A DNA stretch of 64,000 nt from Euwallacea fornicatus (lineage: Eukaryota; Arthropoda; Insecta; Coleoptera; Curculionidae): positions 1 through 64,000 of the forward strand of contig NW_027096097.1 of NCBI RefSeq assembly GCF_040115645.1. The letters run 5' to 3'. Shown here piece after piece: positions 14,577-26,168 of the stretch. The notes beneath the pieces were generated by a model. It made no database searches and was not told the origin of the DNA. It saw only the letters and a list, made by a program, of their open reading frames with translations. The stretch's first letter is position 1, and the number at the start of each line of letters is the position of its first letter. A program made the translations under genes and the position numbers.

Positions 14577-15306
14577 CAATTTCCGACGAAACTCGCCGAT
14601 TTCACGGAATTGGCGATTTTGAAACTCAGGATTGATCGAAATGATGGAAATAGCCCTAAATCGTGCGATTTACAGGATTTGGACAAAAACTGACTGTTCT
14701 AGGACAGCCGAATTGGCGATTTGTCGTTTATGGCCTCATTAGGCTTATTTTGCTAAAAGGATACGATTTGAACTAAATTGCTCGTAGCGTTGTTGAAATA
14801 ACGTCAAAGCATGGCTAACGGTCAATTTCCGACGAAAGTCGCCGATTTCACGGAATTGGCGATTTTGAAACTCAGGATTGATCGAAATGATGGAAATAGC
14901 CCTAAATTGTACGATTTACACGATTTGGACAAAAACTGACTGTTCTAGGACAGCCGAATTGGCAATTTGTCGTTTATGGCCCCATTAGGCATATTTTGCT
15001 AAAAGGAAACAATTTGAACAAAATTATTCGTAGCCTTGTTGAAATAACGTCAAAGCATGGTTAAAGGTCAATTTCCGACGAAACTCGCCGATTTCACGGA
15101 ATTGGCGATTTTGAAACTCAGGATTGATCGAAATGATGGAAATAGCCCTAAATTGTACGATTTACACGATTTGGACAAAAACTGACTGTTCTAGGACAGC
15201 CGAATTGGCAATTTGTCGTTTATGGCCCCATTAGGCTTATTTTGCTAAAAGGAGACGATTTGAACAAAATTGCTAGTAGCGTTGTTGAAATAACGTCAAA
15301 GCATGG
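14577..15306. repeat. Satellite segmental duplication, partial third copy (3 monomers)
   Basis: About three monomers match 10393-11124 (offset 4182 bp, 17 monomers) and the equivalent part of the first block, including the 'gcctcattag' and 'aggcatattt' variants. The match stops at 15307, where the terminal degenerate monomer begins. Another shared variant, 'cacggatgtgacg', links monomers near 2058, 12885 and 13868. Confidence 0.75.
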
Positions 15307-15418
15307 CTAACGGTCAACTTCCGACGAAACGCGTCGATTTCACGGAATTGGAGATTTTTAAGTTCAGGATTGAATGAAATGATGAAAATATCCCTAGATC
15401 GTAGAATTTACATTTTTT

Positions 15419-16280
15419 GAAATATATACAGTTCCACAAAATATTCTAAATCAATTTATACAAATATAAATAAACTTACACACTAAACAAACATGTATTA
15501 ATAAAAATGTGATACAAATTAAATAAAAAATAAATAAAATAAAATGTTTATATAAAATAAATAAAAATAAAATTTTAAAAAATGAATAGTATATGTCAAA
15601 TCGCTTAGTGCCTTGCTATAAGTATGTCAAGCCCCTCCCAAAATAGAAGAGTAGATTCTTTTGTTAGCCATATTTAGAAATTCAAAGCTCTAGAACAATA
15701 TTTCTGTTGATTACACTTTCTTTTCCATGTTTGTTGTCAAGTTGAAAAAAAGAAAGACAACGACACTGTAAATCCTAGTTTGTACAAAGTCACTAATCTA
15801 AATTTCTAAAACCTTCGTGAATGAGAACTGTTAATCTGGAACATCGGCCCTTTCCCAACTATCTTTCCCGATCTCCCCCCCTGGCCCCCATTCCATCTGA
15901 TCTGGACGTACTTCGCGCTTCATAAACCGAGTCTTGTTCTTTCTGTATCCAAACCTAAACTGAGCACCCTAAAAGCAGTCAATTGCCCATCATCTCAAGT
16001 TCAACCGATTCTTCAAACAAACAAAACTCATTACCTGCCCTTCACTTATTGACAGGTCCCTTTTTATATTTTCTCTTTCCTATTTATTATAAACACGTTA
16101 AATTGTCGACATATATAATTAATTAAACTGTCCCTTCGGTACTTCTTACTCTTTATACGGAAAGTTATATTACAATAATATTTGCACCACTATATGAAAA
16201 ATGGAAAAAGAAAAAAGAATAAAAATGAAAGAATAATTTTTAATAATTTTTAAACGAACTGACGTTTGAAAGGAGGCGAG
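15419..16280. other. AT-rich DNA flanking the satellite, no gene seen
   Basis: The satellite gives way to A/T-rich sequence with short direct motifs such as repeated 'ataaataaaa' (15525-15585). A somewhat more GC-rich patch lies at 15840-15990. No convincing reading frame, RNA gene or mobile-element end was seen. Confidence 0.6.
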
Positions 16281-16289
16281 TGCTTGTGA

Positions 16290-16493
16290 CGGCGGCGGCC
16301 CTCGGCCCTGTTGTACGCGGTTCCGGTGTGGCACACCGAGCTGACGTACCGAAAGTACAACGCCATCTTGGAACGAGCAAATAGATTGCTCGCAATCAAG
16401 GTGGCATGTGTATACAGGACGACTCCTGGCGCGGCGATGTTGGTTAAAATACCTCCGGTGAGACTGCGAGTGGAAGAGAGAAGAAGGGTGTAG
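16290..16493 (+). pseudogene. LINE reverse-transcriptase C-terminal scrap (R1-like)
   Basis: About 65 codons read through a run containing LLYAVPVWH, RKYNAILERANR, VACVYRTT and a final VEERRRV. This order matches the region just after the reverse-transcriptase catalytic core in R1-type insect LINEs, where a YGAPVW-like motif is followed by an ACAYRTVS-like motif and a conserved ERRR stretch. It ends at a TAG. Patches of compatible sequence, such as SEWDVGISR, follow in another frame to about 16600, but I could not align them convincingly. There is no upstream catalytic core, endonuclease or ORF1, so this is a truncated remnant. The local base composition is much more GC-rich than the flanks, which fits insertion of foreign sequence. 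The clade is inferred from motif recollection only. Confidence 0.6.
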
Positions 16494-19400
16494 GAGCGAG
16501 GTAAGAAATCAAGGAGCGAAGCGAGCGAGTGGGTGATTAGCGAATGGGATGTCGGAATTTCAAGGATTTGCGTATACCGATCGGATATGAGGGGTAACGC
16601 AACGCGCAGTCGGTGCCAACGGAGTAATATACGATTTCGTTACTGGATAAAAGCGTAGGGAGGGGCCAGTATTCAAACCCAACGAAGAAACTGGCCTTAG
16701 GTACTGAGTACAAGATGATACTGTTTAACTGATTTATTTATATTGCTACTCCATGGTTGCGCAGCCTGTACTGTTCCCTCGCGAGCCACCAACCTCCTTT
16801 TATCATGAACCCCAGTCGTAAATCTCTTGGGGTTCCCCTTTTTCTTTTCCAAGCTAACGGATTTCTGATATTCCCGCCCCCGCCACTCGTCAATTGTCAC
16901 ACGTGTGTCACTTGTCGGTGCGGGTTCTCGGAATGGACGACTCTCGAGCGGATAGTACACCACAAATGGAACCCTTCGTGTGAAGTGTGAAATACGACCG
17001 GATCGGACAGAACAGGACTAGAGGGGAGATTAGGAAAGATGACCTGGGAAGAGAAACTACTGATACTCTAGGAACAAAAAAGAAAAGGAAGAGGAGTAAT
17101 GGGTTTTTTCGTTGTGATTGTTCTAAAAATATAGATTGGTGACTTAATACTACTAATACCCATTGATGGATTGGTGCTTAAAGTGTCTTTGTCGTTCCTT
17201 TTCGAATTGTGTAATCGACAATGTTATTCGAGTGTCTTTTGAGTTTTTGAATTTGACTTCCGAAGGAACTTACCCTTCTATTAAACTTACTGGGTTTTTC
17301 TTAATTTATCCTAACGAAGCCTAGCAGTGTGACATAGTTTTATAATTTCAATTAAAAAAGAAAAAAATTGAAAAAATAAATTGTGAAAAAAAAATGTTAA
17401 ATTGAATTGAGACCGATATTTGAGCCTTTAAACAAATATAACTCGTTATAATAGACTTGATAAACAAATATTAGTCAGCATTACTTATTACCACTTACTT
17501 AATAGTAAGTCTTTCGTTGTAGTTACAAGTTTATAATAAATCGTTTACTTTTTCGTATCGACTGGTATTTAATAAACCAAAAATTTAGAAAAAAAAATTA
17601 CAAAAATGGAAGGTGGTTCGTTTAAGTGAATGATATGAAAGTGAGAATTAATTGCCTCGTCCTTGCTACTAGTTTTTTTTCAATGTCCGACCCCGGACTG
17701 TTCTTGATGCTTCTATATTTTAGATAATCTCGTATTATCGCTTGTGACCTTTACTGTGAGTAGCTTTAAACCGTTTCATGAAAAAAAAAAAAAAAATTTA
17801 AGAAACATTTAATACTCGTCTTCTCGTTAGTCAAGTTGTCGTTAATAACCTTTGTGCAAGGTAATTCTCAATAAAAAAAAAACAAAAAAAATGAAAAATA
17901 AAATGAAGAAAAATGGGAGGTTATTCTTTTACGTGAATAATATGGAAAAAAAATTATGCTTGTCTTCTTGTTAGTTAAGTTGTCATTGATAATAATGTAT
18001 CTTTCAATGACTAAAAAATAATAAAAAAAGTTCGGAAATCGAGTTAATTCACTTACGTTTTCCCCCAGACTGTTTCTTTCTTTTTGCGATGCATTTGTTT
18101 AGTATAGTTTTTCAAAAATTTGCTGTTACTTTATGTGGATTTCTTAGTTACTAAAAAAAATATATTTACGGTTTGTGGTAGACGTTTCGACTTATCATCA
18201 CTGTTTATACCCGGTAAGTGACTTACTTAATTTTCTTTCTTTCTTTTTATTTTATTTTTGTCGTGAACGTAGTTTCCAGAAGACATTTTTAAATTTTATT
18301 TCAATTGTCTGCACAATAGTCCTCCTGATAATAAAATCGGAATGACTTTTGTTCGAATTCAAAATCGAAATGTTAGTAGATGCCACGTACAAGTTCACCA
18401 AATATTAACCCGGCAAATGTAATAGTAACCTGGCAAATATGTGTGTGGGTGTGTATATATTCTGGAACTATGTTCTCGACATAAATAAAACAAAATGAAA
18501 ATGAAAAAAATTAACACTAAAATTAAAAATAAAAATAAAAAAATAAAATAATTTGAAGCCCTACATACTAGAGAGAACAATGACCACTGAGATAGTTTCT
18601 AAAGCAAACTGTAAATCTTAATTATTTACGATCGTGAAGAAATCCAAATAAAGAAACGAATGATTTCTACGAATGACCGAATGCATTGTTGGCGAGCCAT
18701 ACAATACAAAAAAAACTCGAGAAAAAAAAGAAAAAGTTGGAAGGAAAACGTGTACTTTAGCTCCTATTTTTTTTCTTCCGTTGTTTCTCCGCATGTTTTT
18801 TTTTCTCTGGATCGTAAGAAACATTAGCTTAATCGAGCTATATGTCACTGCAAAATTTCGTTAAAATATGCTAAGAAACGCCCGAGTTATCGTTGCAAAA
18901 GTCACTTTTCGAATATCTCCGGCTAGCCGAGGTTCGCCAACTAATACCAGACACTACACCGTGTATATATGAGATCCTTTTTAAATAGGAGTTTTCGATT
19001 TATGTCACGATGTCGACTTCAAAAAGTTAAGAGAAATCTTTATGTGACGTTTCATATTTTTCCGAAATCTCAAAAGCCACCAAAAATCCTACTAATCCTA
19101 AAATGCTGTGATTCTATTGTTATTGTTGTTGTTATTATTATTATATAAATCTAAAGTTCTACATGGGACATATTCATTCCTGTTTTTTATTCTCTTCTAG
19201 TTATATTTAGTAGGTGTAAAAGTTGTCTTATTTGTCTTGCTGTTTCGTATGGTGCCAAAACCCAATTTTTAATTAAAAAAATATATATTTTTAAAGTGAG
19301 TTTGTGAAGTGTTTCATTTCATTCAAATTTGAAAAACCAATTAAAAAGTACAGGAACTGTTTCGATAATTCGTTAAGTTTGAGTTTTTGTAAAGAAAATG

Positions 19401-22227
19401 ATATAGGGTTTCTGCTTGTCAGTTCTTATAACATAAGTGTAACAAAAAAAAAACAAAAACACGACATGTCATAAAAATAAATATAACTTGGCCCTTTGAA
19501 AATAGTCTAAACTTGTATTAGTTAAAATAGTTCGTATGTCGCAATAGATAAAAGTTTATCGTCTTGTCTAAAAAGTATGGAAGAGAATAATTAAGGGATG
19601 CTTTTCCTTTCCCATTTTGGTGTCGTAAAGAAGTAGTTTTGAGTCGTTGTTTCTCGACTCTTCTTTGCGCGCATATTTGGGTTGTTTTTGATATTTCAGA
19701 TTTCAGATTTCTAATAAATGTGACCTGAAAATTCGTGTTAAAAAAAGAAAACTACTACTTAAGATTCGGCCTTTATGCGAGGAAGGATTATTCGCCCGTC
19801 CCGTTCCTTTACTTTGTTGACATCTAAATGTGATACGAATTTGAAAATGTCCAATAAAGTTCTTTCTACTGTGTTTACTATTTTCTTTTAATGTTTGCAA
19901 CTTCCTATCATTTCCGGTTTAGACGTTTTAAATAGCTGTCGATCCTGAGTGATACATTTCCTACCTACTCTTTTTCGGTATAATATCCCAAACCCGGCGC
20001 TTTCGCCATTTTTAGATATTTGATCTGGAATTAAAAACAAGCTTCCGTAATGATCCATTTCAAAATTACTTGTATCTGCAGTCTTGAGTTTACATTTAGT
20101 TCCTATTTATGTAGGTTATTATTGCAGTAGTAAGGAATGTCGTTCAACATCAAACTCTTTATAATCTAAATAATTTTCAAAGTAATTCAATTTTGTTTGA
20201 AAGTACTAGTTGACATTCGAAAAATAAATAATACGTTACCTATCGCAAATTAAAGTTATTTTTTTTAAACAAAGTTATTACCAAATTCAAATAATAAAAC
20301 TTAATTATTTCGAACCATGGTTTGGAACGACATGGGTAACTCTGATGATAAGCTTTGATCGAGAATTAAATTTTCTAGTTACGATTGTTTGAAGTTAAGA
20401 TGAATGGTGTTTCGTTTTAAAAAATTCACTTTTACAACTTCAAAAAATATATATAAATGTTAGGAACGGTACTGCAATACTAAAACCTATAATTGTCAAG
20501 AGTGTAAACTAAAGATTATGTATTGTATTGACGTTTTGCGAAATGTTTCGTTCGTGTTTACTATACCTGTGGATATTTGCACAAATTGAAAATTGATCGT
20601 TACGAAGACACGTTTCTAATTCGAGATTGAATGTTTCAAAAATGATAAGGAATCTAAGTATGGGACTTTATACCGAAAATGTTACGTAGAATTAAAAAAC
20701 AAATTAATATACTAGAGACCCCATTTGAAATAAGCAAGCCAGGACAACTATTTCTGATCAAACCGGAAGTAACCCGAAGTTGAAAATTTGTATTCAAGTT
20801 AACTTAATGTCCAATTTTCAAATTCTGGATCAATTTTGCATTTACATCCTAATAATCTTTTAATGAACGAGTTGGGCCTATGACCCTGTGTATACAAAGT
20901 TCGCCATTAGTCGGAGCTCGGTTTCTGGTATTTTTGTATCAAATATCAAAATATCGATATGAAAACTTTAGTATTGTACTTCTTTATATTAGAAAGCTGT
21001 GTGATTTAATAATATTTTCGTTAATGTGGGGTGTTCAGCTTTCGCTGAACGGCATAAATTCCTACTTTTTTAAATGGCAACCCATAGTTTTTTTTATGTC
21101 TTTCTAATGTAATATTTCATTCTCTGCCGATTTGCAATAACATTTTTTTTCAAACATTACGGTTTTGGAAGTTATCCTATAATGAACCTTCAGAACTCAA
21201 AAAATAATTCGTTTTGTAAAAAAATCATTTTAGATGAAAATCGACGAAGTAGAATACGTGGTGACTATTAATGTATAATGACTCGATAAATCGTGTTACT
21301 TGTGCTTTTGTTAAATAGAAGCAAAGCCTGCTATAATAAATCTGTCAGGTTATAAAATAATGCCTGCTGTGTTATAATTGATATTTTGTAAATACCTTCT
21401 TGGCTGTGAATATCAAATGAAAAGATGTCATTGGTAATCGACACAGAATTAAAAACGACTTTACAAATGTTTGGGAAAAATCGTGAGTAAATTAAAATAA
21501 AAACAATGAGTTGCGGCCACTTGAAAATTTGCCATCTGGTGCAAAAAAAAAGTATGGTGGATTACAAGAATGTTTTAAAGTTTTCGATTACCTCTGACTT
21601 TCATTTATCAGTTTACAAAAACGAATTTCAAAAGTTCAAGAAACACCAGTTTTGTGATCTTTCTTTCTGAGTTTGCATTTTTGAAGAAATTACTTTGATG
21701 TGGCAAATGCTTTCATCGGTATAAAATTTGTTTTTGTTAAAATGGAATTAGATTAAGAAAATATTTGAGCCTTTATTTTCATATCTAATCGCTATTTGGC
21801 GTGATTTATTCTTGTTATTCCACGCTGATTCTGCTTAGAGTCAATTCTCTTAGACGACGAATAATAATCAGAGTCAGCATCGCCGATTGCCTTTTTAATC
21901 AAAAGACATTAGTGTTAGTCAGTTCATTTTTACCGCTTCATGTAACCAGAACTTAAAATATAATAAACTCTTTTCGGATCGACTGGTGTTTAAATTAACA
22001 GTTTTATGTATTCGTTTTCTAAATTAAGTAAATCGAAACTTCGTCGAATGGCGTGACCGAGAACAGATATAAATGGCGAACCCTCTATATACATACGTGT
22101 GGCTACCACGAATAATGACTAACATGAACAATGCTTAACCTGGACAATGATTAACCCGGATAATGATTAATCTAAACTATGGCTTGCAGAACACTTTGTT
22201 CGAAGATTTGACTGATTGCTTTGATAT
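16494..22227. other. AT-rich intergenic DNA with decayed repeats
   Basis: About 5.7 kb without a supportable gene. It has long A/T runs, a pyrimidine-rich stretch near 18228-18260 ('tttctttctttcttttt'), and the weak repeat families listed separately. A moderately GC-richer patch at 16640-17000 has overlapping open stretches on both strands, but no recognisable domain. If the inverted repeat described below continues beyond the right edge of the window, part of this region could be its outer left arm. Confidence 0.5.
17604..17992. repeat. Diverged short direct repeats
   Basis: Segment 17604-17670 ('aaaatggaaggtggttcg...') resembles 17909-17975 ('aaaatgggaggttattc...'). Segment 17815-17848 ('cgtcttctcgttagtcaag') resembles 17958-17992 ('tgtcttcttgttagttaag'). 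A further weak relative of 17466-17580, sharing 'atcgactggt' followed by 'tttaa', lies at 21860-21990. The copies are heavily diverged, so they are old. No element type could be assigned. Confidence 0.4.
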
Positions 22228-22281
22228 ATAAAAAATATATAAATTGCCAAAGTGATCGATTAATAATTTTAATTAATAGTC

Positions 22282-22473
22282 GGGGTGCTCCTTTTTGTGT
22301 TAGATGGTAAAAAATCAAATGGGTTAATCTTGAACTTATTTTGAGATAAAAACTTCTTGTAAAATCTCGACTTAAGTTACTTCCACTTTTACTTGCGAGA
22401 TGTTGAAGTTTAATTTCGCTTTTCCCGATTCTCCTTAAACTTTTTACCATTCTTAAAAAAAAAAAGAACATCC
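22282..22473. mobile_element. Small palindromic MITE-like element (left-arm copy)
   Basis: The ends are related in inverted orientation: 'ggggtgctccttttt...agatggtaaaaaa' at the left, and 'ttttttaccattctt...gaacatcc' at the right. The right arm carries the same element at 63067-63256. A related terminal sequence, 'gggtgtttttttaaggg' followed by 'atggcaac', occurs alone at 59095 and, reversed, near 40568-40590. The element has no coding capacity. It was present before the inverted duplication. Family and target-site duplication were not resolved. Confidence 0.5.
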
Positions 22474-23319
22474 TTTATGTGACTTATGTTAATATGCATA
22501 TAAATGTTTATACGGAGTGCTTCCAAAATGACTGACTGTCAAATCTTTTAATCGAGCGTGTAGTACGAGCCAGTTTTACAATATATATATTTTTATCTAA
22601 TGTACGAGGTATTTAGGTAGGTGGTAGTGTGGGATACTACGTTGGGTGGAATACCAGAGGAGGTCGTTATAAATCGATATGATGTCGGACGAAAAGGTTG
22701 CGACTTTTCTTATTCATAAAATTATACTGCTGCTGCTTTGGAACGAAATTTGACAAGCCTTTTCATCTCGAAAAATGTACAATATAATCTAATGTGATTT
22801 TCGTAATTTGTAGTATGGCAATGAGTCAAGTTCAAAAGTCGATGATTTTATCTGAACGCTTGAGTGTGTGTTTATTCAAATATCTTATGAACTTCCTTAA
22901 ATTCGTCTCTTTCTGTTGTTAGAAAATGTCAATAGAGAAATATTTTAGGAACTCTTCATTTTAATACTTTTAAGTACCACCTCCCGGCGCATTCGCCAAA
23001 ACTAAACGAGCCATTTATTGTGTTTCCGGATATTCGAGGTTTTTAGATTTTCTTTCTTTTTATAGTTTCTTACCTGCGTGTATATTCGTATATATTCGTG
23101 TGTATTCGCTGGAAGTCCCTACTTATATATGTGTGAACGGGACGAGATTCGAAATGGAGAACCTACGATCGCCAGAATTAATAGAATTACTGTTCCGTGC
23201 CGATGGGCGAAGGGTCAATGAGAAATAAAATTCACCACACCATGTGTGGACGGTTGAAAATGGTGGTAGGTTCTCGTTTCAATCGTAATAAATAATTATT
23301 TTGCAGTACCCCCACCCGT

Positions 23320-24172
23320 TAAAACTATTACAGTTTTCTTCCCCTTTCATTTACAGTTTCCTACATGGTTCCCAAGTCGCCATCTGCCGTCCAGGGGTTG
23401 AAACTATTAGATTTCTTCCCCATTCATTTTACAGTTTCCTACATGGCTCCCGAGTCGCCATCTGCCGTCCAGGGGTTTAATCTATTACAAATTTCTCCCC
23501 CATTCATTTTACAGTTTCCTACATGGTTCCCATTTCGCCATCTGCCGTCCAGGGGTTGAAACTATTAGATTTCTTCCCCATTCATTTTACAGTTTCCTAC
23601 ATGGTTCCCGAGTCGCCATCTGCCGTCCAGGGGCTTAATCTATTACAGATTTCTCCCCCATTCATTTTACAGTTTCCTACATGGCTTCTGAGTCGCCATC
23701 TGCCGTCCAGGGGTTAAACCTATTACAGATTTCCTCTCCTCTCAGTTCAGTTTTCTTTAAATTTGGTTCCCTTAAATTTTTAATTTCTACTACCGCAATG
23801 ATAGTTCGCTCCCACAACGGCACACAAATGGACTGGATGGAAAAAAAAATTTCGCCGCGATCCTCCCTCCTGCTGTTGACACAGTTTTCTCTAGGAAAAC
23901 CAATCCTTGGTAGTGTAAACAATGCCTCTTCACTTTAAACTTAAGCCAGATATGGGCAAAAGAAATACGTGCTAATTCGCCAGATCAAAATACACCGAAG
24001 CTCTCCTTGTGCGCGAAGCATATCCCTCAGGGACAGTACCGGCACAAGGGGGGTTAACGAGGATCAACGAGGTTTTTAGTGGGTTAGCGCTCTCAGTAGC
24101 GAGTCCCACACGCCGTTCCAAACTAGATCGGATGGGAGTCTTTTGAAGATTTTCCTCGTTAAAAAAAAAAAA
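23320..24172 (+). mobile_element. Non-autonomous poly(A) retroposon with tandem-repeat 5' half
   Basis: An 853-bp insertion is flanked by a perfect 15-bp direct repeat, 'agtacccccacccgt', at 23305-23319 and 24173-24187. It ends in a run of about 13 A. The right arm has the uninterrupted site, read as its complement around 62162-62174. These are the hallmarks of LINE-mediated retroposition. The 5' half is a tandem repeat of 78/80-bp units. The 3' part (about 23940-24160) is unique and contains 'tttttagtgggttagc' and 'gagtcccac', which recall 3' UTRs of insect R1-type LINEs. That is a memory-based resemblance, not a search. There is no reverse transcriptase, so it would depend on a partner LINE. 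Confidence 0.85.
23357..23745 (+). repeat. Tandem repeat inside the retroposon, alternating 78/80-bp units
   Basis: The phrase 'tttcctacatgg' starts at 23357, 23435, 23515, 23593 and 23673 (spacings 78, 80, 78, 80), each followed by 'gccatctgccgtccagggg'. Alternate units differ ('aaactattagatttcttcc' versus 'aatctattacagatttctcc'), so the real period is a 158-bp doublet. A degenerate lead-in unit begins at about 23320. The apparent open frames across this stretch are a by-product of the repeat. Confidence 0.9.
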
Positions 24173-24623
24173 AGTACCCCCACCCGTGGAGTATTATTTA
24201 GTGCAAATTATACAAATTTGAATAAAATCCACGTTTGAATTTGATTCCTCTGTTGTATTTCTAACTAGGGAAATCGTGTTTTCAAAGTTCTCCGTAAATA
24301 ACGAAGCCTTTTTAGATTTTATGGCGTAAATTATTTAAACAATGTGTTCGTACGTCATAAAAAAAACGTTTGCTACAATTTTGTCATAAAAGGGTTTGTT
24401 CCTCTGCACTTCGATAATTTTTGAATGATAACGGGACAATCAATTAAAAAACTCAATTATCGCCAAAACCTGTACCACACACTGGGTATCTGTACGAGTA
24501 CCATTGATTTTAAATCGATTCAGAATAAACTCCGTTCGTATCCCGTTCCGTATCCTGCACTACTACTTCCTAGCAAACACCCTGGTGCTTAGTGGAGAGA
24601 TAGAAAATTTTCGAACGGATGTA

Positions 24624-26166
24624 CAGTATCTGACAACATTAGAGCAACTTTTGAAATATTCTTCTAAATTTAAGCTCTCTAAAAAATCATGAAATATTTT
24701 ATCATAAATATTAAGCTTAAAGTAGTTAGTGTAAAATACATTTGCTATAAATAGTTTAAATTATTATTGAGAATAAAAAAATTAAAAAATTGTTTTGATC
24801 TAAAATTCTTTGCGACAAAATAAGAGCAACCAATGTTTAAATATTTTGTATTTCTGACTTTACTGTGGTTTTTTAAACAAATAATATCTACGATTATGCC
24901 TCGTGGTGTTCACTATTCAGTTGATCTAGAACAAAAAATTATTAGTGCATATAAGAGTGCGAAATCGCAAAAACTTATATCGGAAGTTTTTGGCATAAAA
25001 AATTATGTTATATCAAAAACTATCAGGAGATTCACTGACCGTGGTGTCGTAACGAATTTAAAACGAGGTGGTCGGAAAGGAAAAAGGACAGAGAAGTTAG
25101 ACAGGCGTCTTATAAGGCTAAGTAAAAAAATCCTGAAATGTCAGCTCGCCAGATTATTGCACAAGCAGAAGTTAGTGTTTTTTCCAGAACAGTTCAACGT
25201 CGATTGACAGAACGTGATTTAAAAGGAAGGAAACCTGCCAAAAAACCACATCTTTCACTAAAAAATAGAGAGGCCAGGATGTTGTTCGCCACCTACCACC
25301 GAGATTGGACTCCTTAACAGTGGAAGAAAGTATTATTTTCCGATGAATCCAAGTTTTTCATCTATGGAAGTGATGGAGCTCAATGGGTAGGTCGCCCAAA
25401 TGGCCAAAGACTTAATCCAAAGTACGTAAAAACTACCATTAAACACAGAGGAGGAAATATTATGGTTTGGGGTTGTTTCTCTGCTTACGGAATTGGTCCA
25501 CTTTATAGAATTAAAGACAAAATGGATAGATTTAAGTATCATTATATACTAGAGAATATTATGTATCCATATGCCGAATGGGAAATGCTTCTTAAGTTTG
25601 TCTACCAGCACGACAACGATCCTAAGCATACTGCGAAAATAGTAAAAGCTTGATTCGTGGAGAAGAAAGTCGAGGCAATGAAATGGCCAGCCCAATCTCC
25701 GGACTTAAATCCCATTGAGAACCTTTGGGAGATCACAAATAACAAAATCCGAGGAAAAAATATTACCAATCAGGATAATTTATTTGAAGAAATAGAGAAC
25801 GCCTGGAAGACTATTGATCCTGACATCATTTCAAATTTAATTTCTTCAATGCCAAAAAGGTGTGAGCTAGTTCTTCAAAACAAGGGGTATTGGACTAAAT
25901 ATTAATGGTAATACACAAAAAATTGTTTTAAATATAATATTCATTCAAATAATTTTTAAGTTGCTTTAATTTTGTCGTTCCAATTGTGATGGTAAAAGGT
26001 TTTCTTTTTCCTTCTCCTCTAAAATGTGCTTTTTAAACATTGAATCTCAGATGTAAATTATAATAGACTGTAAACATATTACTGATAATAACAAATCTTA
26101 TTTTTAAAGAAACAATGTCAATTTAAAATTAAATTTCTAAAGTTGCTCTAATTTTGTCCGATACTG
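24624..26166 (+). mobile_element. Tc1-family DNA transposon, degraded
   Basis: A 1543-bp element flanked by TA (24622-24623 and 26167-26168). The ends are inverted repeats of about 34 bp with a few mismatches: 'cagtatctgacaacattag' at the left, and at the right the complement of 'cagtatcggacaaaattag'. The right arm of the giant inverted repeat has the empty site with a single TA at 61724-61725. The element encodes one transposase, now a pseudogene. It inserted into the left arm after the two arms separated. Confidence 0.95.
24896..25905 (+). pseudogene. Tc1-type transposase pseudogene (DD34E)
   Basis: The likely start is the ATG at 24896 (MPRGVHYS), not the upstream ATG at 24833, because the family begins just before the DNA-binding domain. 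An N-terminal helix-turn-helix region is followed by a basic GRKGKRT stretch. The catalytic residues remain visible: FSDESKF (first D), QHDNDPKH (second D) and DLNPIENLWE (E, 34 residues after the second D). The C-terminus ends at 25905. It is broken by a frameshift in an A run near 25125-25131, a TAA at about 25316 where a glutamine is expected before the FSDESKF block, and a TGA at about 25651 where the family has tryptophan. Tc1 transposases cut and paste the element into TA sites in the nucleus. This copy cannot encode a full enzyme. Confidence 0.93.
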
Positions 26167-26168
26167 TA

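Larger units (their letters stand above)
1..15418. repeat. Satellite array, 246-bp monomer, about 63 copies
   Basis: The same unit recurs head to tail every 246 bp. The landmark 'tttgaac' recurs with its g at 7, 255, 500, 746, 992, 1238 and 1484, so the first two spacings are 248 and 245 and the rest 246. The array is entered from the left edge, so its true length is unknown. Monomers differ at a limited set of positions that travel together: 'aaatcgtgcgatttacagg' versus 'aaattgtacgatttacacg', and 'gagacgatttgaacta' versus 'gaaacaatttgaacaa'. The last unit (about 15307-15418) decays sharply before AT-rich DNA, as is usual at array edges. Each canonical monomer has stop codons, so it is not coding. 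A satellite this uniform suggests heterochromatin, possibly pericentromeric, which is inference. Confidence 0.98.

Noticed and set aside
1..15418. CRISPR-like array
   Set aside because: The 246-bp monomers are contiguous with no unique spacers, and the context is eukaryotic transposons.
1..15418. CENP-B box in the satellite, given the CENP-B-like transposase at 53665
   Set aside because: I looked for the TTCG....A..CGGG core in the consensus monomer on both strands and did not find it.
16697..16990. Overlapping open frames of 88 codons (minus) and 77 codons (plus), the latter with several cysteines
   Set aside because: The cysteine spacing fits no zinc-finger pattern I know, and neither frame has a recognisable domain or conserved partner in the window.
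23365..23938. Series of overlapping 62-85 codon frames
   Set aside because: They follow the 78/80-bp tandem repeat in shifting frames. The 80-bp unit is not a multiple of three, so no repeat protein is encoded.
24040..24130. Possible tRNA-derived SINE head ('gtgggttagcg...gagtcccac')
   Set aside because: The stretch lies near the poly(A) end rather than at the 5' end. No A-box and B-box pair or cloverleaf could be drawn. It fits a LINE 3' UTR better.
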